A stretch of DNA of 64,000 bases, taken from an uncultured Sphingorhabdus sp. (GTDB lineage Bacteria > Pseudomonadota > Alphaproteobacteria > Sphingomonadales > Sphingomonadaceae). The first letter of the stretch is position 1. Every line of letters starts with the position of its first letter. The notes under the pieces are model-generated. The model worked only from the letters and a program-made list of their open reading frames with translations. It made no database searches and was not told the DNA's origin. Below are positions 21,662 to 29,997 of this stretch, one piece after another. The stretch covers positions 62,001 through 126,000 of the forward strand of contig CALMYW010000393.1 in NCBI GenBank assembly GCA_937873665.1, written 5' to 3'. A program made the translations under genes and the position numbers.

Positions 21662-22198
21662 GTGTCTAATGTCTGGAAGCTGATTATGCGTTTTTCTCCC
21701 CCCGTCATTGCTTTGTCTGCCGTGTTTCTGATGGCGTCGAGTGCCAGCATTGGCAAAAAAGCCGATCATGATATTGATCCGGAATCGGTTGCGCTTGTCG
21801 CTGAAGGTGTGGCTGCGCAACAGGCCGGCCAATATGACAATGCGTTAGGTTGGTTCGAAACTGCGCTGGCGGTCGATCCGAGGAATCGTGCCGCTTTTGT
21901 CGGCATGGCAGAGGTTTCGGCGCAGCAAGGGCTGAAGGGCAAAGCGATTTCTTTCTACAAGAGTGCGCTCGAAATTGAGCCCAATGATGTAGCCGTGATC
22001 GCCGCGCAGGGCGAGTTGATGGCGTCCAAGGGCGCGCTGGATGCTGCGAAGAAGAATCTCGCGCGCTTGCAGATATTGTGCCGGTCTAAATGTGGGGAAA
22101 GCGATCGTTTGGCAGCGTCAATCGAAAAGGCTGGGAATAAGGATGCACTGCAGGCGAGTGCTGTAGAGATTAAGCCGACGGTAGAAAAGGCGAATTAG
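21662..22198 (+). CDS. Exported TPR protein
   Basis: A protein of 170-178 residues. An N-terminal hydrophobic segment (FSPPVIALSAVFLMASSAS) suggests export. Two to three tetratricopeptide repeats follow (AEGVAAQQAGQYDNALGWFE, FVGMAEVSAQQGLKGKAISF, VIAAQGELMASKGALDAAKK). A cysteine pair, CRSKCGES, sits near residue 140. GTG at 21662 is the most upstream start; ATG at 21686 (MRFSPPV) gives a more typical signal peptide. It probably mediates protein contacts in the periplasm; no partner is evident. Its 3' end faces a large palindromic repeat and then the convergent rppH. Confidence 0.82.
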   Translation: MSNVWKLIMRFSPPVIALSAVFLMASSASIGKKADHDIDPESVALVAEGVAAQQAGQYDNALGWFETALAVDPRNRAAFVGMAEVSAQQGLKGKAISFYKSALEIEPNDVAVIAAQGELMASKGALDAAKKNLARLQILCRSKCGESDRLAASIEKAGNKDALQASAVEIKPTVEKAN

Positions 22199-22205
22199 TG
22201 ATATT

Positions 22206-22308
22206 CTCCCCTCCCGCTTGCGGGAGGGGTTAGGGGAGGGAGCGAGCGAAGCGAACTGAGCGCCCTATCAGGCCCACCCCCCAGCCCCTCCCGCAAGCGG
22301 GAGGGGAG
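22206..22308. repeat. Large composite palindromic intergenic repeat
   Basis: Two perfect hairpins, CCCCTCCCGC-TT-GCGGGAGGGG (22208-22229) and its mirrored copy with AA in the loop (22285-22306). They are themselves inverted copies of each other, so the whole block can fold into one long hairpin with arms of about 36 bases. It fills the gap between the convergent TPR gene and rppH. Such elements are widespread in sphingomonad genomes and may end transcripts or protect 3' ends. Confidence 0.85.
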
Positions 22309-22316
22309 AAGAACGC

Positions 22317-22793
22317 CTAAATCAGCGGCCCGAATTCCGCCACCACACCCTCATATATCCGCCGTTTGAAAGGCACGATCAGCTTTGGCAATTCCTGCGC
22401 CTCGGCCCATTTCCATCGCGAAAATTCGGGATGATGCGCTTCGATATTGATGTCGCTGTCCTCACCCTTGAAGCGCATCAGGAACCACCATTGCCTTTGC
22501 CCGCGCCAGCGCCCGCCCCAAATATTGCCCTGCAACTCCGGCGGCAGGTCATAGAAATACTCTTCGCGGCTGCGGGCCAGCAGGTCGACATGGTCGGGCA
22601 GAAGGCCGGTTTCCTCGCCCAGTTCGCGGAAAGCCGCGACTTCCGGATCTTCGCCATCGTCAATCCCGCCTTGTGGCATCTGCCAGGCGTCGCCGGGATT
22701 ATCGATCCGCTGGCCGACAAAGACCAGCCCCGCCCGATTGGCGAGCATGATACCCGCGCAGGGGCGGTAGGGCAGGTCTTCGGTATCGCTCAT
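22317..22793 (-). CDS. rppH: RNA pyrophosphohydrolase (Nudix)
   Basis: A 158-residue Nudix hydrolase. The Nudix box is complete: [20 protein letters not shown] followed by TGL. The N-terminal [20 protein letters not shown] and the middle WQMPQGG, with aromatic residues WWFLMRF, match RppH/NudH. It removes pyrophosphate from the 5' end of mRNA and so starts 5'-dependent decay. Length fits the family (about 160). It is downstream of an esterase gene by 10 bases on the same strand and ends against the palindromic repeat. Confidence 0.94.
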   Translation of the reverse strand: MSDTEDLPYRPCAGIMLANRAGLVFVGQRIDNPGDAWQMPQGGIDDGEDPEVAAFRELGEETGLLPDHVDLLARSREEYFYDLPPELQGNIWGGRWRGQRQWWFLMRFKGEDSDINIEAHHPEFSRWKWAEAQELPKLIVPFKRRIYEGVVAEFGPLI

Positions 22794-22803
22794 ACTTATG
22801 CCC

Positions 22804-23757
22804 TTAGGCGTCGGCCATCACTTCGGCCAGCATTGCTTTCAAGGCGGCAAGATTGCCGGCCACATCTTCCTTCGACGAGGGGATGCCTTTGCGCAAAGTT
22901 ATGTGGCCGTGGATGTTGCCGTCCGCGCTGCGATGCTGGACAGGAACGCCCGCAGCCTTAAGCGCCTCGACATAGGCAAGGCCCTGATCGCGCAGTGGAT
23001 CAAGGCTGGCCGTGGTCACCAGAGACGGCGGCATGCCTTCCTGCGAAAATTTAATGGGCGCACCGCGATAGTCGTTGGCGTCGGCGGCATAGGCAGCATG
23101 GAAATAATCCATCGAGTCCCGGGTCAACAAGAAACCCTCGGCAAAATCACGCATGCTTTGCCAGTCATTGCTATCGGTGACCACCGGATAGATCGGGTGC
23201 TGCACCAATACCGGCACCGCCGCTGGATTATCGCGCAGCGCCATGGTCGTGACGATGGTCAAGTTGCCACCGGCGCTGTCGCCTGAAGTAACGAGACCGG
23301 TGACTTCCAGCCCCAATTCAGCGGGGCTGCCTGCGATCCAGCGGGTCGCGGCCTCACAATCAACAGCTGCGGCAGGGAAGCGATGTTCGGGGGCAAGGCG
23401 GTAGTCGATCGAGATAACGGGCATGTCGAGCTGGCGCGCAACTTCGGCACAATAGGGTCCATAGATGTCCAGATCACCGATCACAAAACCGCCGCCGTGA
23501 TAGAAAACCATGACGGGACCAGCCCTGCGGCTTTCGCGAGCATCATAGAGTCGCGCCGGAATTGCACCCGCTGGCCCTGGGATTGAAAGGTCGCGTACGA
23601 CCGCCAGTTCGCCCAGCTCTTCTTCTGCCATCGCGCCCATAACAGTCATCATTCCGCGCGCTTCCGTAGCGGAAAGTTCGTGCATCTTCGGGCCGGGCTG
23701 GCTGTTCAACATATCGAGAAGCGCCTGCACATCGGGACGCACAAAATGGTTGCTCAT
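22804..23757 (-). CDS. Alpha/beta hydrolase, hormone-sensitive lipase family
   Basis: A 317-residue esterase. The oxyanion-hole motif [12 protein letters not shown], nucleophile elbow [10 protein letters not shown] (Ser), catalytic Asp in LDPLRDQG and His in NIHGHI are all present, which places it in the bacterial HSL family (family IV). It should cleave short-chain acyl esters; the natural substrate is unknown. The start at 23757 ([16 protein letters not shown]) has AGGAGAGAG just upstream. A longer frame to 23877 has no conserved sequence in the added part. No signal peptide, so it is cytoplasmic. It is divergent from korA and co-oriented with rppH. Confidence 0.92.
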   Translation of the reverse strand: MSNHFVRPDVQALLDMLNSQPGPKMHELSATEARGMMTVMGAMAEEELGELAVVRDLSIPGPAGAIPARLYDARESRRAGPVMVFYHGGGFVIGDLDIYGPYCAEVARQLDMPVISIDYRLAPEHRFPAAAVDCEAATRWIAGSPAELGLEVTGLVTSGDSAGGNLTIVTTMALRDNPAAVPVLVQHPIYPVVTDSNDWQSMRDFAEGFLLTRDSMDYFHAAYAADANDYRGAPIKFSQEGMPPSLVTTASLDPLRDQGLAYVEALKAAGVPVQHRSADGNIHGHITLRKGIPSSKEDVAGNLAALKAMLAEVMADA

Positions 23758-23921
23758 AGTCTCTCTCCTGTCCTCATTTGCAAAAGGCATAACCCGAACC
23801 TCTGGGCGCGTCCATGGCAAAGCCCGACTGTGTCGCAAAACAGATTTCCTATTTGGATTTGGCGCAAAAGCGCGCATAAGGACGTCTTAACAGAACAATT
23901 AAAATTGCGGGACTTTACGAA

Positions 23922-25808
23922 ATGGCCACTGCCGCGCGCAGCATCGATACCCAATCCCAAGCCCACATCCCCCATCCCGAAGCCGTAGTGGTCCGCTTTG
24001 CGGGGGACTCGGGCGACGGCATGCAGCTCACCGGCGGGCAGTTTACACTGTCGTCGGCACTGGCGGGCAACGACTTCGCGACCTTCCCCGATTTCCCTGC
24101 CGAGATCCGCGCACCGCAGGGCACGCTGTTCGGCGTTTCGGCGTTCCAGATCAACTTTGGCGCCTCGGAAATCGATACGGCAGGCGACGCGCCAGATGTG
24201 CTGGTGGCGATGAACCCGGCGGCGCTCAAGACCAATGTAAAGGATTTGAAGCCCGGCGGCCTCATCATCGCAGACGAGGGTGAGTTCAATGCGCGTAACC
24301 TCGCCAAGGCGCAATATGATGCAAATCCGCTCGAGGATGACTCGCTCGGTAAATGGCAGCTTGTCCATTTCAACATCAGCCAATTGACGATGGATGCGGT
24401 TAAGCCGTTCGGACTTGGTAACAAGGAAGCGCTGCGCTGCAAAAATATGTGGACGCTGGGTCTGGCGCTCTGGATGTTCGATCGCGACCGCGAACCGATC
24501 ATTCAGTGGCTGAAGGACAAATTCGCCAAAAGCCCGATTCTTGCCGATGCCAATATCGCAGCGCTTAATGCGGGCCATGCCTATGGCGAAACCGCAGAAA
24601 TCGGCAATCCCGGTGCGGTTCCCATTCCGCGCAAGCATGTTGATGCAGCCCCCGCTGATCCCGGCCTGTACCGCACGATAAACGGCGCGGATGCCGCCGC
24701 TATGGGCCTCGTTGCAGGCTGCCAGCTGGCGGGCGTGAAGATGTTCTTCGGCGGCTATCCGATTACGCCTGCCTCTTCGATCCTGCACGCATTGGCGCGG
24801 TTCAAGGAATATGGCGTCACCACCTTCCAGGCGGAGGACGAGATTGCCGCGATCGCTTCGGCCATTGGCGCATCTTATGCTGGTCAGTTGGGTGTCACCT
24901 CGTCCTCGGGTCCGGGCATTGCGCTTAAGACCGAAGCAATTGGCCTTGCGGTGATGACTGAGCTTCCGCTTGTCATCATCAACTCTCAGCGTGGTGGCCC
25001 TTCGACCGGGCTTCCGACCAAGACCGAGCAATCGGACCTCTATCAGGCGGTGTATGGCCGCAATGGCGATACCCCGCTGCCAGTGATCGCTGCGCGCAGC
25101 CCGAGCGATGTGTTCGATTGCGCGATTGAGGCGGTGCGGATCGCGACGCAGTTCATGACGCCGGTCATCCTGCTTACCGACGGCTATATCGCCAACGCGG
25201 CTGAGCCCTGGAAGGTTCCGGATATGAGCAGCTATAAGCCGTTCCCGGTCAGCTTCCTCGATCATGTCCCTGAAGGCGGGTTCAAGCCCTATGGCCGCGA
25301 CAACAAGCTGGCTCGCCCATGGGTAAAGCCCGGAACACCCGGCCTGCTGCACCGTATCGGCGGGATCGAGAAGGAGGTCGATACCGGCCACCTCAATTAC
25401 TCGCCCGCCAACCACCAGGCGATGACCGACATCCGCAAGGGCAAAGTCGATGGTATTGCCGCGCACATCCCCGATCAGGATGTCTGCCTTGGCAACGAAG
25501 GCGGCAAGCTGGCGGTTGTGGGTTGGGGCTCCACATTCGGCCCGATCCATCAGGCGATACGTCGGATGCGCGCCAAGGGCCTTGATGTCAGCCATATCCA
25601 CGTCCGCCACATCTGGCCAATGCCAGCCAATCTGGGCGATCTGCTGCGCAAGTTTGACAAGGTGCTGGTGCCTGAAATGAACACTGGCCAGTTCAAGACC
25701 GTGCTACGCGACCAGTTTTTGATCGACGCCAAACCGCTGAACAAGGTCAGCGGCCAACCCTTCCGCATCGCTGAAATTGAAGCCGCCATCGAGGAGGCAC
25801 TCGCATGA
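23922..25808 (+). CDS. korA: 2-oxoacid:acceptor oxidoreductase, fused gamma-alpha subunit (KorA)
   Basis: A 628-residue subunit of the two-subunit 2-oxoglutarate:ferredoxin oxidoreductase type. Residues about 15-200 form the gamma domain (VVVRFAGDSGDGMQLTGGQF, VLVAMNPAALKTNVKDLKPG), and residues about 225-628 the alpha domain (AAAMGLVAGCQLAGVKMFFG, GYPITPASSILHALARFKEY, SSGPGIALKTEAIGLAVMTE, INSQRGGPSTGLPTKTEQSD). Together with KorB it oxidises 2-oxoglutarate to succinyl-CoA while reducing ferredoxin. The stop overlaps the korB start by four bases. No ferredoxin gene is adjacent. Confidence 0.93.
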   Translation: MATAARSIDTQSQAHIPHPEAVVVRFAGDSGDGMQLTGGQFTLSSALAGNDFATFPDFPAEIRAPQGTLFGVSAFQINFGASEIDTAGDAPDVLVAMNPAALKTNVKDLKPGGLIIADEGEFNARNLAKAQYDANPLEDDSLGKWQLVHFNISQLTMDAVKPFGLGNKEALRCKNMWTLGLALWMFDRDREPIIQWLKDKFAKSPILADANIAALNAGHAYGETAEIGNPGAVPIPRKHVDAAPADPGLYRTINGADAAAMGLVAGCQLAGVKMFFGGYPITPASSILHALARFKEYGVTTFQAEDEIAAIASAIGASYAGQLGVTSSSGPGIALKTEAIGLAVMTELPLVIINSQRGGPSTGLPTKTEQSDLYQAVYGRNGDTPLPVIAARSPSDVFDCAIEAVRIATQFMTPVILLTDGYIANAAEPWKVPDMSSYKPFPVSFLDHVPEGGFKPYGRDNKLARPWVKPGTPGLLHRIGGIEKEVDTGHLNYSPANHQAMTDIRKGKVDGIAAHIPDQDVCLGNEGGKLAVVGWGSTFGPIHQAIRRMRAKGLDVSHIHVRHIWPMPANLGDLLRKFDKVLVPEMNTGQFKTVLRDQFLIDAKPLNKVSGQPFRIAEIEAAIEEALA

Positions 25809-26821
25809 ACGACATGACCCCCATCCAGAAATCGAGTCCCAAGGATTGGGAGACCGATCAGGAAGTCCGCTGGTGCCCCGGTTGCGGTGACTATGCGATC
25901 TTGAAGGCGGTGCAGCGCACCATGCCGGAACTGGGCCGCAAGCCTGAGGATACGGTATTCATCAGTGGCATCGGATGTTCATCGCGCTTCCCTTATTATA
26001 TGGAAACCTATGGTTTTCACACCATCCACGGCCGTGCGCCTGCGGTAGCGACAGGGGTGAAGCTGGCCAATCCCGATCTCGACGTATGGATCATCACCGG
26101 CGATGGCGACGCGCTGTCGATTGGTGGCAACCATACGATGCACCTGCTGCGCCGTAACCTCGATTGCCAGATCCTGCTGTTCAACAACGAGATTTACGGC
26201 CTGACCAAGGGCCAATATTCGCCCACCAGCCGCGTCGGCACCAAATCGCCTTCGACGCCATTCGGTTCGGTCGACCGCCCCGCCACGCCTTGTGCCTTCG
26301 CGCTGGGTTCGGGCGCGCGCTTTGTGGCGCGTGGCTTTGACGTGTCGAAGCATTTGCCCGATGTGCTGAAAGCTGCGCATTCCCATAAAGGCGCGGCCTT
26401 CATTGAAATCTTCCAGAACTGCATCGTTTACAACAAGGATGTGTTCGAGGATTTTGCCGCGCCCAAGGGTGCCGAATCGCGCCAGCTCTGGCTGCAGGAT
26501 GGCCAGCCGATGCTGTTCGACGGTGGCAGCAAGGGTATTGCAATGGATATGGATACGTTGACGCTTAAGGTCGTCGGCGTGGCTGAAGGTGACTGGCAGG
26601 CGGCGGGCGTGATCGTCCACAATGTCAAGAACCGCGCGCTTGCGCATATGCTGGTCGAAATGCCGTTCGGTGAATTCCCGATGGCGCTTGGTGTGCTCTA
26701 CGACGACCCACGTCCCACCTATGACAGCGCAGTGACCGAGCAGAATGCCAAGCTTTCCGAGGGCAAGACGCCCGACCTGCAAGCATTGATCAGCAAGGGC
26801 CAGACCTGGACGGTTGATTGA
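25805..26821 (+). CDS. korB: 2-oxoacid:acceptor oxidoreductase, beta subunit (KorB)
   Basis: A 338-residue thiamine-pyrophosphate subunit. The iron-sulfur ligands appear as WCPGCGDYAIL and IGCSSRFPYY with a later Cys (IFQNCIVYNK). The TPP motif is ITGDGDALSIGGNH with LLFNNEIYGLTKGQYSPTS following. This matches KorB proteins of the two-subunit family, which need a single 4Fe-4S cluster. It is translationally coupled to korA by the four-base overlap and ends in a strong intrinsic terminator. The complex offers a ferredoxin-linked alternative to the NAD-linked dehydrogenase. Confidence 0.93.
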   Translation: MNDMTPIQKSSPKDWETDQEVRWCPGCGDYAILKAVQRTMPELGRKPEDTVFISGIGCSSRFPYYMETYGFHTIHGRAPAVATGVKLANPDLDVWIITGDGDALSIGGNHTMHLLRRNLDCQILLFNNEIYGLTKGQYSPTSRVGTKSPSTPFGSVDRPATPCAFALGSGARFVARGFDVSKHLPDVLKAAHSHKGAAFIEIFQNCIVYNKDVFEDFAAPKGAESRQLWLQDGQPMLFDGGSKGIAMDMDTLTLKVVGVAEGDWQAAGVIVHNVKNRALAHMLVEMPFGEFPMALGVLYDDPRPTYDSAVTEQNAKLSEGKTPDLQALISKGQTWTVD

Positions 26822-26851
26822 CGCACTAGGACATTGGCCTAAGTGCGTTTT
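26821..26851 (+). terminator. Intrinsic terminator after korB
   Basis: ACGCACTAGG, seven-base loop, CCTAAGTGCGT, then TTTATT. The stem has one bulged A. It begins at the last base of the korB stop, so it ends the korAB operon. Confidence 0.85.
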
Positions 26852-26877
26852 ATTCCATTCGGAACTATTGCTGTCGC

Positions 26878-27837
26878 ATGGATAATTTGACCCATAGTTT
26901 GGCCGGTGCCGTGCTTGGCCAGATGGGGATCAAGCGCAAAACAGGGTTGGCGATGCCGACACTGATTATTGCGGCGAACCTGCCCGATATCGATGCCGTA
27001 GCGACGCTGCTCGGCGGGCATCAACATCTGGCGATCCGGCGCGGGATTACGCATGGTCCGATTGCCATGCTGCTGTTGCCCGTCATCTTATGGGCGATCA
27101 TGATTGGCTATGACCGTTGGCAAGCTGGGCGTGGCACGCGGCCTGAAAAGCGGCTGCCGGTGCGTGGGGGATGGCTGCTCGCTTTGGCCTGTATCGGTAC
27201 GCTCAGCCATCCGGCGCTCGACTGGCTCAACAATTACGGCATCCGGTTGCTTGAGCCCTTTTCGAGCCAGTGGTTTTATGGTGACACACTGTTCATAATC
27301 GACATCTGGGTGTGGATTGCGCTGATTTTTGGCGTTTGGTTGTCGCGCCGACGTGAAAAAGCAGGACTTACCGATTGGCGAAAGCCCGCAACAGCGGCAT
27401 TCTTTGCAATATTCCTATATATAGTCGCCAACGGGTTGCTTTCGTCGCATGCGGAGAGCGAGGCGAAGAAACTGGTCATTGCACGCTACGACCAGACTGC
27501 CACGATGCCCGATCCACTCATCGTCGCCAATGCCGTGCCTATAGCCTTCTGGCGGCGCGAAATTGCATGGCGCGACGCTTTCGAGATGGGGAAGGGTGAA
27601 TATCAAGTGGGTCGAGGGGCCTCTATCAATAGTAAGACCTATCCCCATAATATGGATAGCCTGTCCTCCACCGCCGATGCGGTTGCTCATGATCTCGATG
27701 CGCGGGATTTCCTCTTCTGGGCGCGCATGCCATTCGCCGAAAAGGACAAGGCGGGGAATATCGTCATTCGCGACCAGCGTTTCGACAATCGCGTGGTTCG
27801 TAATAATTTCGAGGTGGTCGTAGCACCCAAAAGGTAG
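26878..27837 (+). CDS. YdjM-like membrane-bound metal-dependent hydrolase (DUF457)
   Basis: A 319-residue protein. It starts MDNLTHSLAGAVLGQMGIKR; with NLPDIDAV, RRGITHGP and LSHPALDWLNNYG it shows the His/Asp pattern of the YdjM / LexA-regulated membrane-hydrolase family. Four or five hydrophobic segments are seen (MLLLPVILWAIMIGYDRW, WLLALACIGTLSHPALD, TLFIIDIWVWIALIFGVWLS, AAFFAIFLYIVANGLLSS). The C-terminal 120 residues are soluble. The metal ligands suggest a phosphodiesterase-like activity on a lipid, but the substrate is not known. It lies between the korAB terminator and a photolyase gene. Confidence 0.85.
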   Translation: MDNLTHSLAGAVLGQMGIKRKTGLAMPTLIIAANLPDIDAVATLLGGHQHLAIRRGITHGPIAMLLLPVILWAIMIGYDRWQAGRGTRPEKRLPVRGGWLLALACIGTLSHPALDWLNNYGIRLLEPFSSQWFYGDTLFIIDIWVWIALIFGVWLSRRREKAGLTDWRKPATAAFFAIFLYIVANGLLSSHAESEAKKLVIARYDQTATMPDPLIVANAVPIAFWRREIAWRDAFEMGKGEYQVGRGASINSKTYPHNMDSLSSTADAVAHDLDARDFLFWARMPFAEKDKAGNIVIRDQRFDNRVVRNNFEVVVAPKR

Positions 27838-27894
27838 GCCCTACGGTCTAAGCCCGTATCCTGTTTTCAACGCGTCGACTGTATGCGCGTTAGT

Positions 27895-29334
27895 ATGACA
27901 ACAATCGTCTGGTTCCGAAGAGATTTACGCCTGAGCGATCAATCGGCATTGCACGCCGCAGTAGCGCGTGGGCGGCCGATAACGCCGGTCTACATCCTTG
28001 ACGATGATACGCCTAAACACCGGCGCATGGGTGGTGCGTCGCGTTGGTGGCTGCACCACAGCCTGAAAGCATTGGATTCAGCATTGCGCGAACGTGGTTC
28101 GCGGTTGATCCTTCGTCGTGGATCATCTCCACAGGTTCTGGCCCAGCTTGCACGAGAAACGAACGCGTCTGCCATCCACTGCTTGCGCCATTACGAGCCG
28201 TGGTGGCGCAACGCCGAACGCGCGGTGCAGGAAATCCTGCCGGTCGGTACGTCGCTGATAAGGCATGATGGGCTGTATCTGGTGCCACCCGGTAGCGTGA
28301 AAACGGGCAGTGGCGGCCAGTTCAAAATCTACACGCCTTTTTGGCGTGCCCTTTCGCAGCATATGCCGCCCGCCAAACCGCGTGCAGCACCGAATCATAT
28401 TCCGGCACCTGCGCAATGGCCGGATAGTGACGATCTTGATAGCTGGGGCCTGTTGCCTTCGAAGCCCGATTGGGCAGGGGGCATGCGCGATTTCTGGACG
28501 CCGGGCGAAACCGGTGCTGCCGAACGGCTCGAAAATTTCCTCCCCAGGGCCAATCGCTACCAGGAAAAGCGCAATCTGCCCTCTATACCCGGCACCAGCT
28601 TCCTGTCGCCCCATCTGCATTTTGGCGAAATTTCTCCCGCGACGATCTGGCATGCGGCAATGGACGCAGGCGGATCGGTTGAGACATATCTAAAGGAACT
28701 GGTCTGGCGCGAATATGCCGCCAATGTGATCCTGCAATTCCCCGAATATGGTGTCCGCAATGCGCGGGCAGCGTTTGACCATTTTCCGTGGCGTGACATG
28801 GGCGATAGCGATGTACAGCAGGACTATATCCGCTGGACAAAAGGCCTGACCGGCTACCCTATAGTCGATGCAGGTATGCGCGAATTATGGGCCACCGGTT
28901 GGATGCACAACCGCGTTCGCATGATAGCCGCGTCCTTCCTGATCAAGCATTTGCTGATCGACTGGCGGGTAGGCGAACAATGGTTCTGGGATACGCTGGT
29001 CGATGCCGATTATGCGTCCAATGCGGTCAACTGGCAGTGGACGGCGGGCAGCGGCGTCGACAGCAACATGTTTGTCCGCATCATGGCCCCTCTATCGCAG
29101 TCGGAAAAATTCAATGCAGGCGAGTATATCCGGCAATGGGTGCCGGAACTGGCGCACCTCTCTGATCCCTATATTCATGATCCCGATGAATATGGCGTCC
29201 GGCCCGCAAACTATCCTGCAAAAATCATCGGCCACCGTGCGGCGCGCGAGCGGGCTTTGGCGGCCTATGCGATGATCAAGGAAAGCGGATCAGTCGACAA
29301 TGAGGCGATGGCCGGTCTCGAAGCCGCCGAGTAA
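27895..29334 (+). CDS. phrB: Deoxyribodipyrimidine photolyase
   Basis: A 479-residue (or 483 from ATG at 27883) photolyase/cryptochrome. The N-terminal antenna domain starts [20 protein letters not shown]. The C-terminal FAD domain has [70 protein letters not shown] and [20 protein letters not shown] followed by WQWTAGSG. The tryptophans needed for electron transfer appear to be present. It repairs UV-induced pyrimidine dimers with blue light. Its last 45 bases overlap the 3' end of the convergent SDR gene. Confidence 0.93.
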   Translation: MTTIVWFRRDLRLSDQSALHAAVARGRPITPVYILDDDTPKHRRMGGASRWWLHHSLKALDSALRERGSRLILRRGSSPQVLAQLARETNASAIHCLRHYEPWWRNAERAVQEILPVGTSLIRHDGLYLVPPGSVKTGSGGQFKIYTPFWRALSQHMPPAKPRAAPNHIPAPAQWPDSDDLDSWGLLPSKPDWAGGMRDFWTPGETGAAERLENFLPRANRYQEKRNLPSIPGTSFLSPHLHFGEISPATIWHAAMDAGGSVETYLKELVWREYAANVILQFPEYGVRNARAAFDHFPWRDMGDSDVQQDYIRWTKGLTGYPIVDAGMRELWATGWMHNRVRMIAASFLIKHLLIDWRVGEQWFWDTLVDADYASNAVNWQWTAGSGVDSNMFVRIMAPLSQSEKFNAGEYIRQWVPELAHLSDPYIHDPDEYGVRPANYPAKIIGHRAARERALAAYAMIKESGSVDNEAMAGLEAAE

Positions 29335-29994
29335 CATCTGCGTTATCGCTTCGCCGACGACTGAAGGATCTTTCAGTGTCGCAGGATCTTCACCCGGATA
29401 GGCTTTGGCGCGCATCGCGGTGCGGGTGCGTGAGGGGTCGACGATAGCGACCCGGACCGAAGACAGATTCAGCACTTCCTCGGCATAGCTTAATGCCAGA
29501 TTTTCGAGCGCCGCCTTCGACGCACCATAGGCACCCCAATAGGCGCGCGGCTGTTGCCCGACGCTGCTGGTCAGCACAACCAAACGTCCGGCGTCACTCG
29601 CACGCAGCAAGCTATCAAAAGCTGCAATCAACGCCTGTTGTGCGAGCAAATTTAGCGTCAGCACGCGGTTGAACTCGGCCGCATCGATTACCGGCACCGG
29701 CGCCAATGTGCCTAGCATCGCCGCATTGAGCACCAACATGTCGAGCTTGCCCCAACGTTCGCGGACGGCAGCGGCGAGGCGTTCGTTATTGCCCGCTTCG
29801 GTCAGGTCCATCGGCGCGATGGTAGCGCTGCCTCCTGCTTCAAATATCCGCTGTTCGACGACTTCAAGATCTTTGGCGGTGCGTGCTGTCAGGATGACAT
29901 GCGCACCCTCAGCCGCCAGCTTTTCCGCCGTCGCCGCGCCGATACCGCGGCTGGCACCGGTGACTAGTGCGATCCTGTCCTGCATTCCGCCCAT
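29290..29994 (-). CDS. Short-chain dehydrogenase/reductase
   Basis: A 234-residue classical SDR. The cofactor motif is ALVTGASRGIGAATA (TGxxxGxG), followed by LDMLVLNAAMLG (NNAG equivalent, here LNAA), the catalytic Ser in LTSSVGQQPR, and Tyr/Lys in AYGASKAALENLA. The residue after the second beta strand (TARTAKD) suggests NADP preference. The substrate is unknown. ATG at 29994 or 29985 could start it; both are near the purF stop, three or twelve bases away, so it is in the purF operon. The C-terminal 15 codons overlap the photolyase gene on the other strand. Confidence 0.9.
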   Translation of the reverse strand: MGGMQDRIALVTGASRGIGAATAEKLAAEGAHVILTARTAKDLEVVEQRIFEAGGSATIAPMDLTEAGNNERLAAAVRERWGKLDMLVLNAAMLGTLAPVPVIDAAEFNRVLTLNLLAQQALIAAFDSLLRASDAGRLVVLTSSVGQQPRAYWGAYGASKAALENLALSYAEEVLNLSSVRVAIVDPSRTRTAMRAKAYPGEDPATLKDPSVVGEAITQMLLGGFETGHRLIVD

Positions 29995-29997
29995 GGC

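Noticed and set aside
22206..22308. Possible CRISPR repeat pair
   Set aside because: Only two palindromes, in inverted rather than direct order, with no regular spacers and no cas genes.
23754..25610. A 618-codon open frame on the minus strand across korA
   Set aside because: It is antisense to a complete korA with all motifs, and its translation resembles no protein family.
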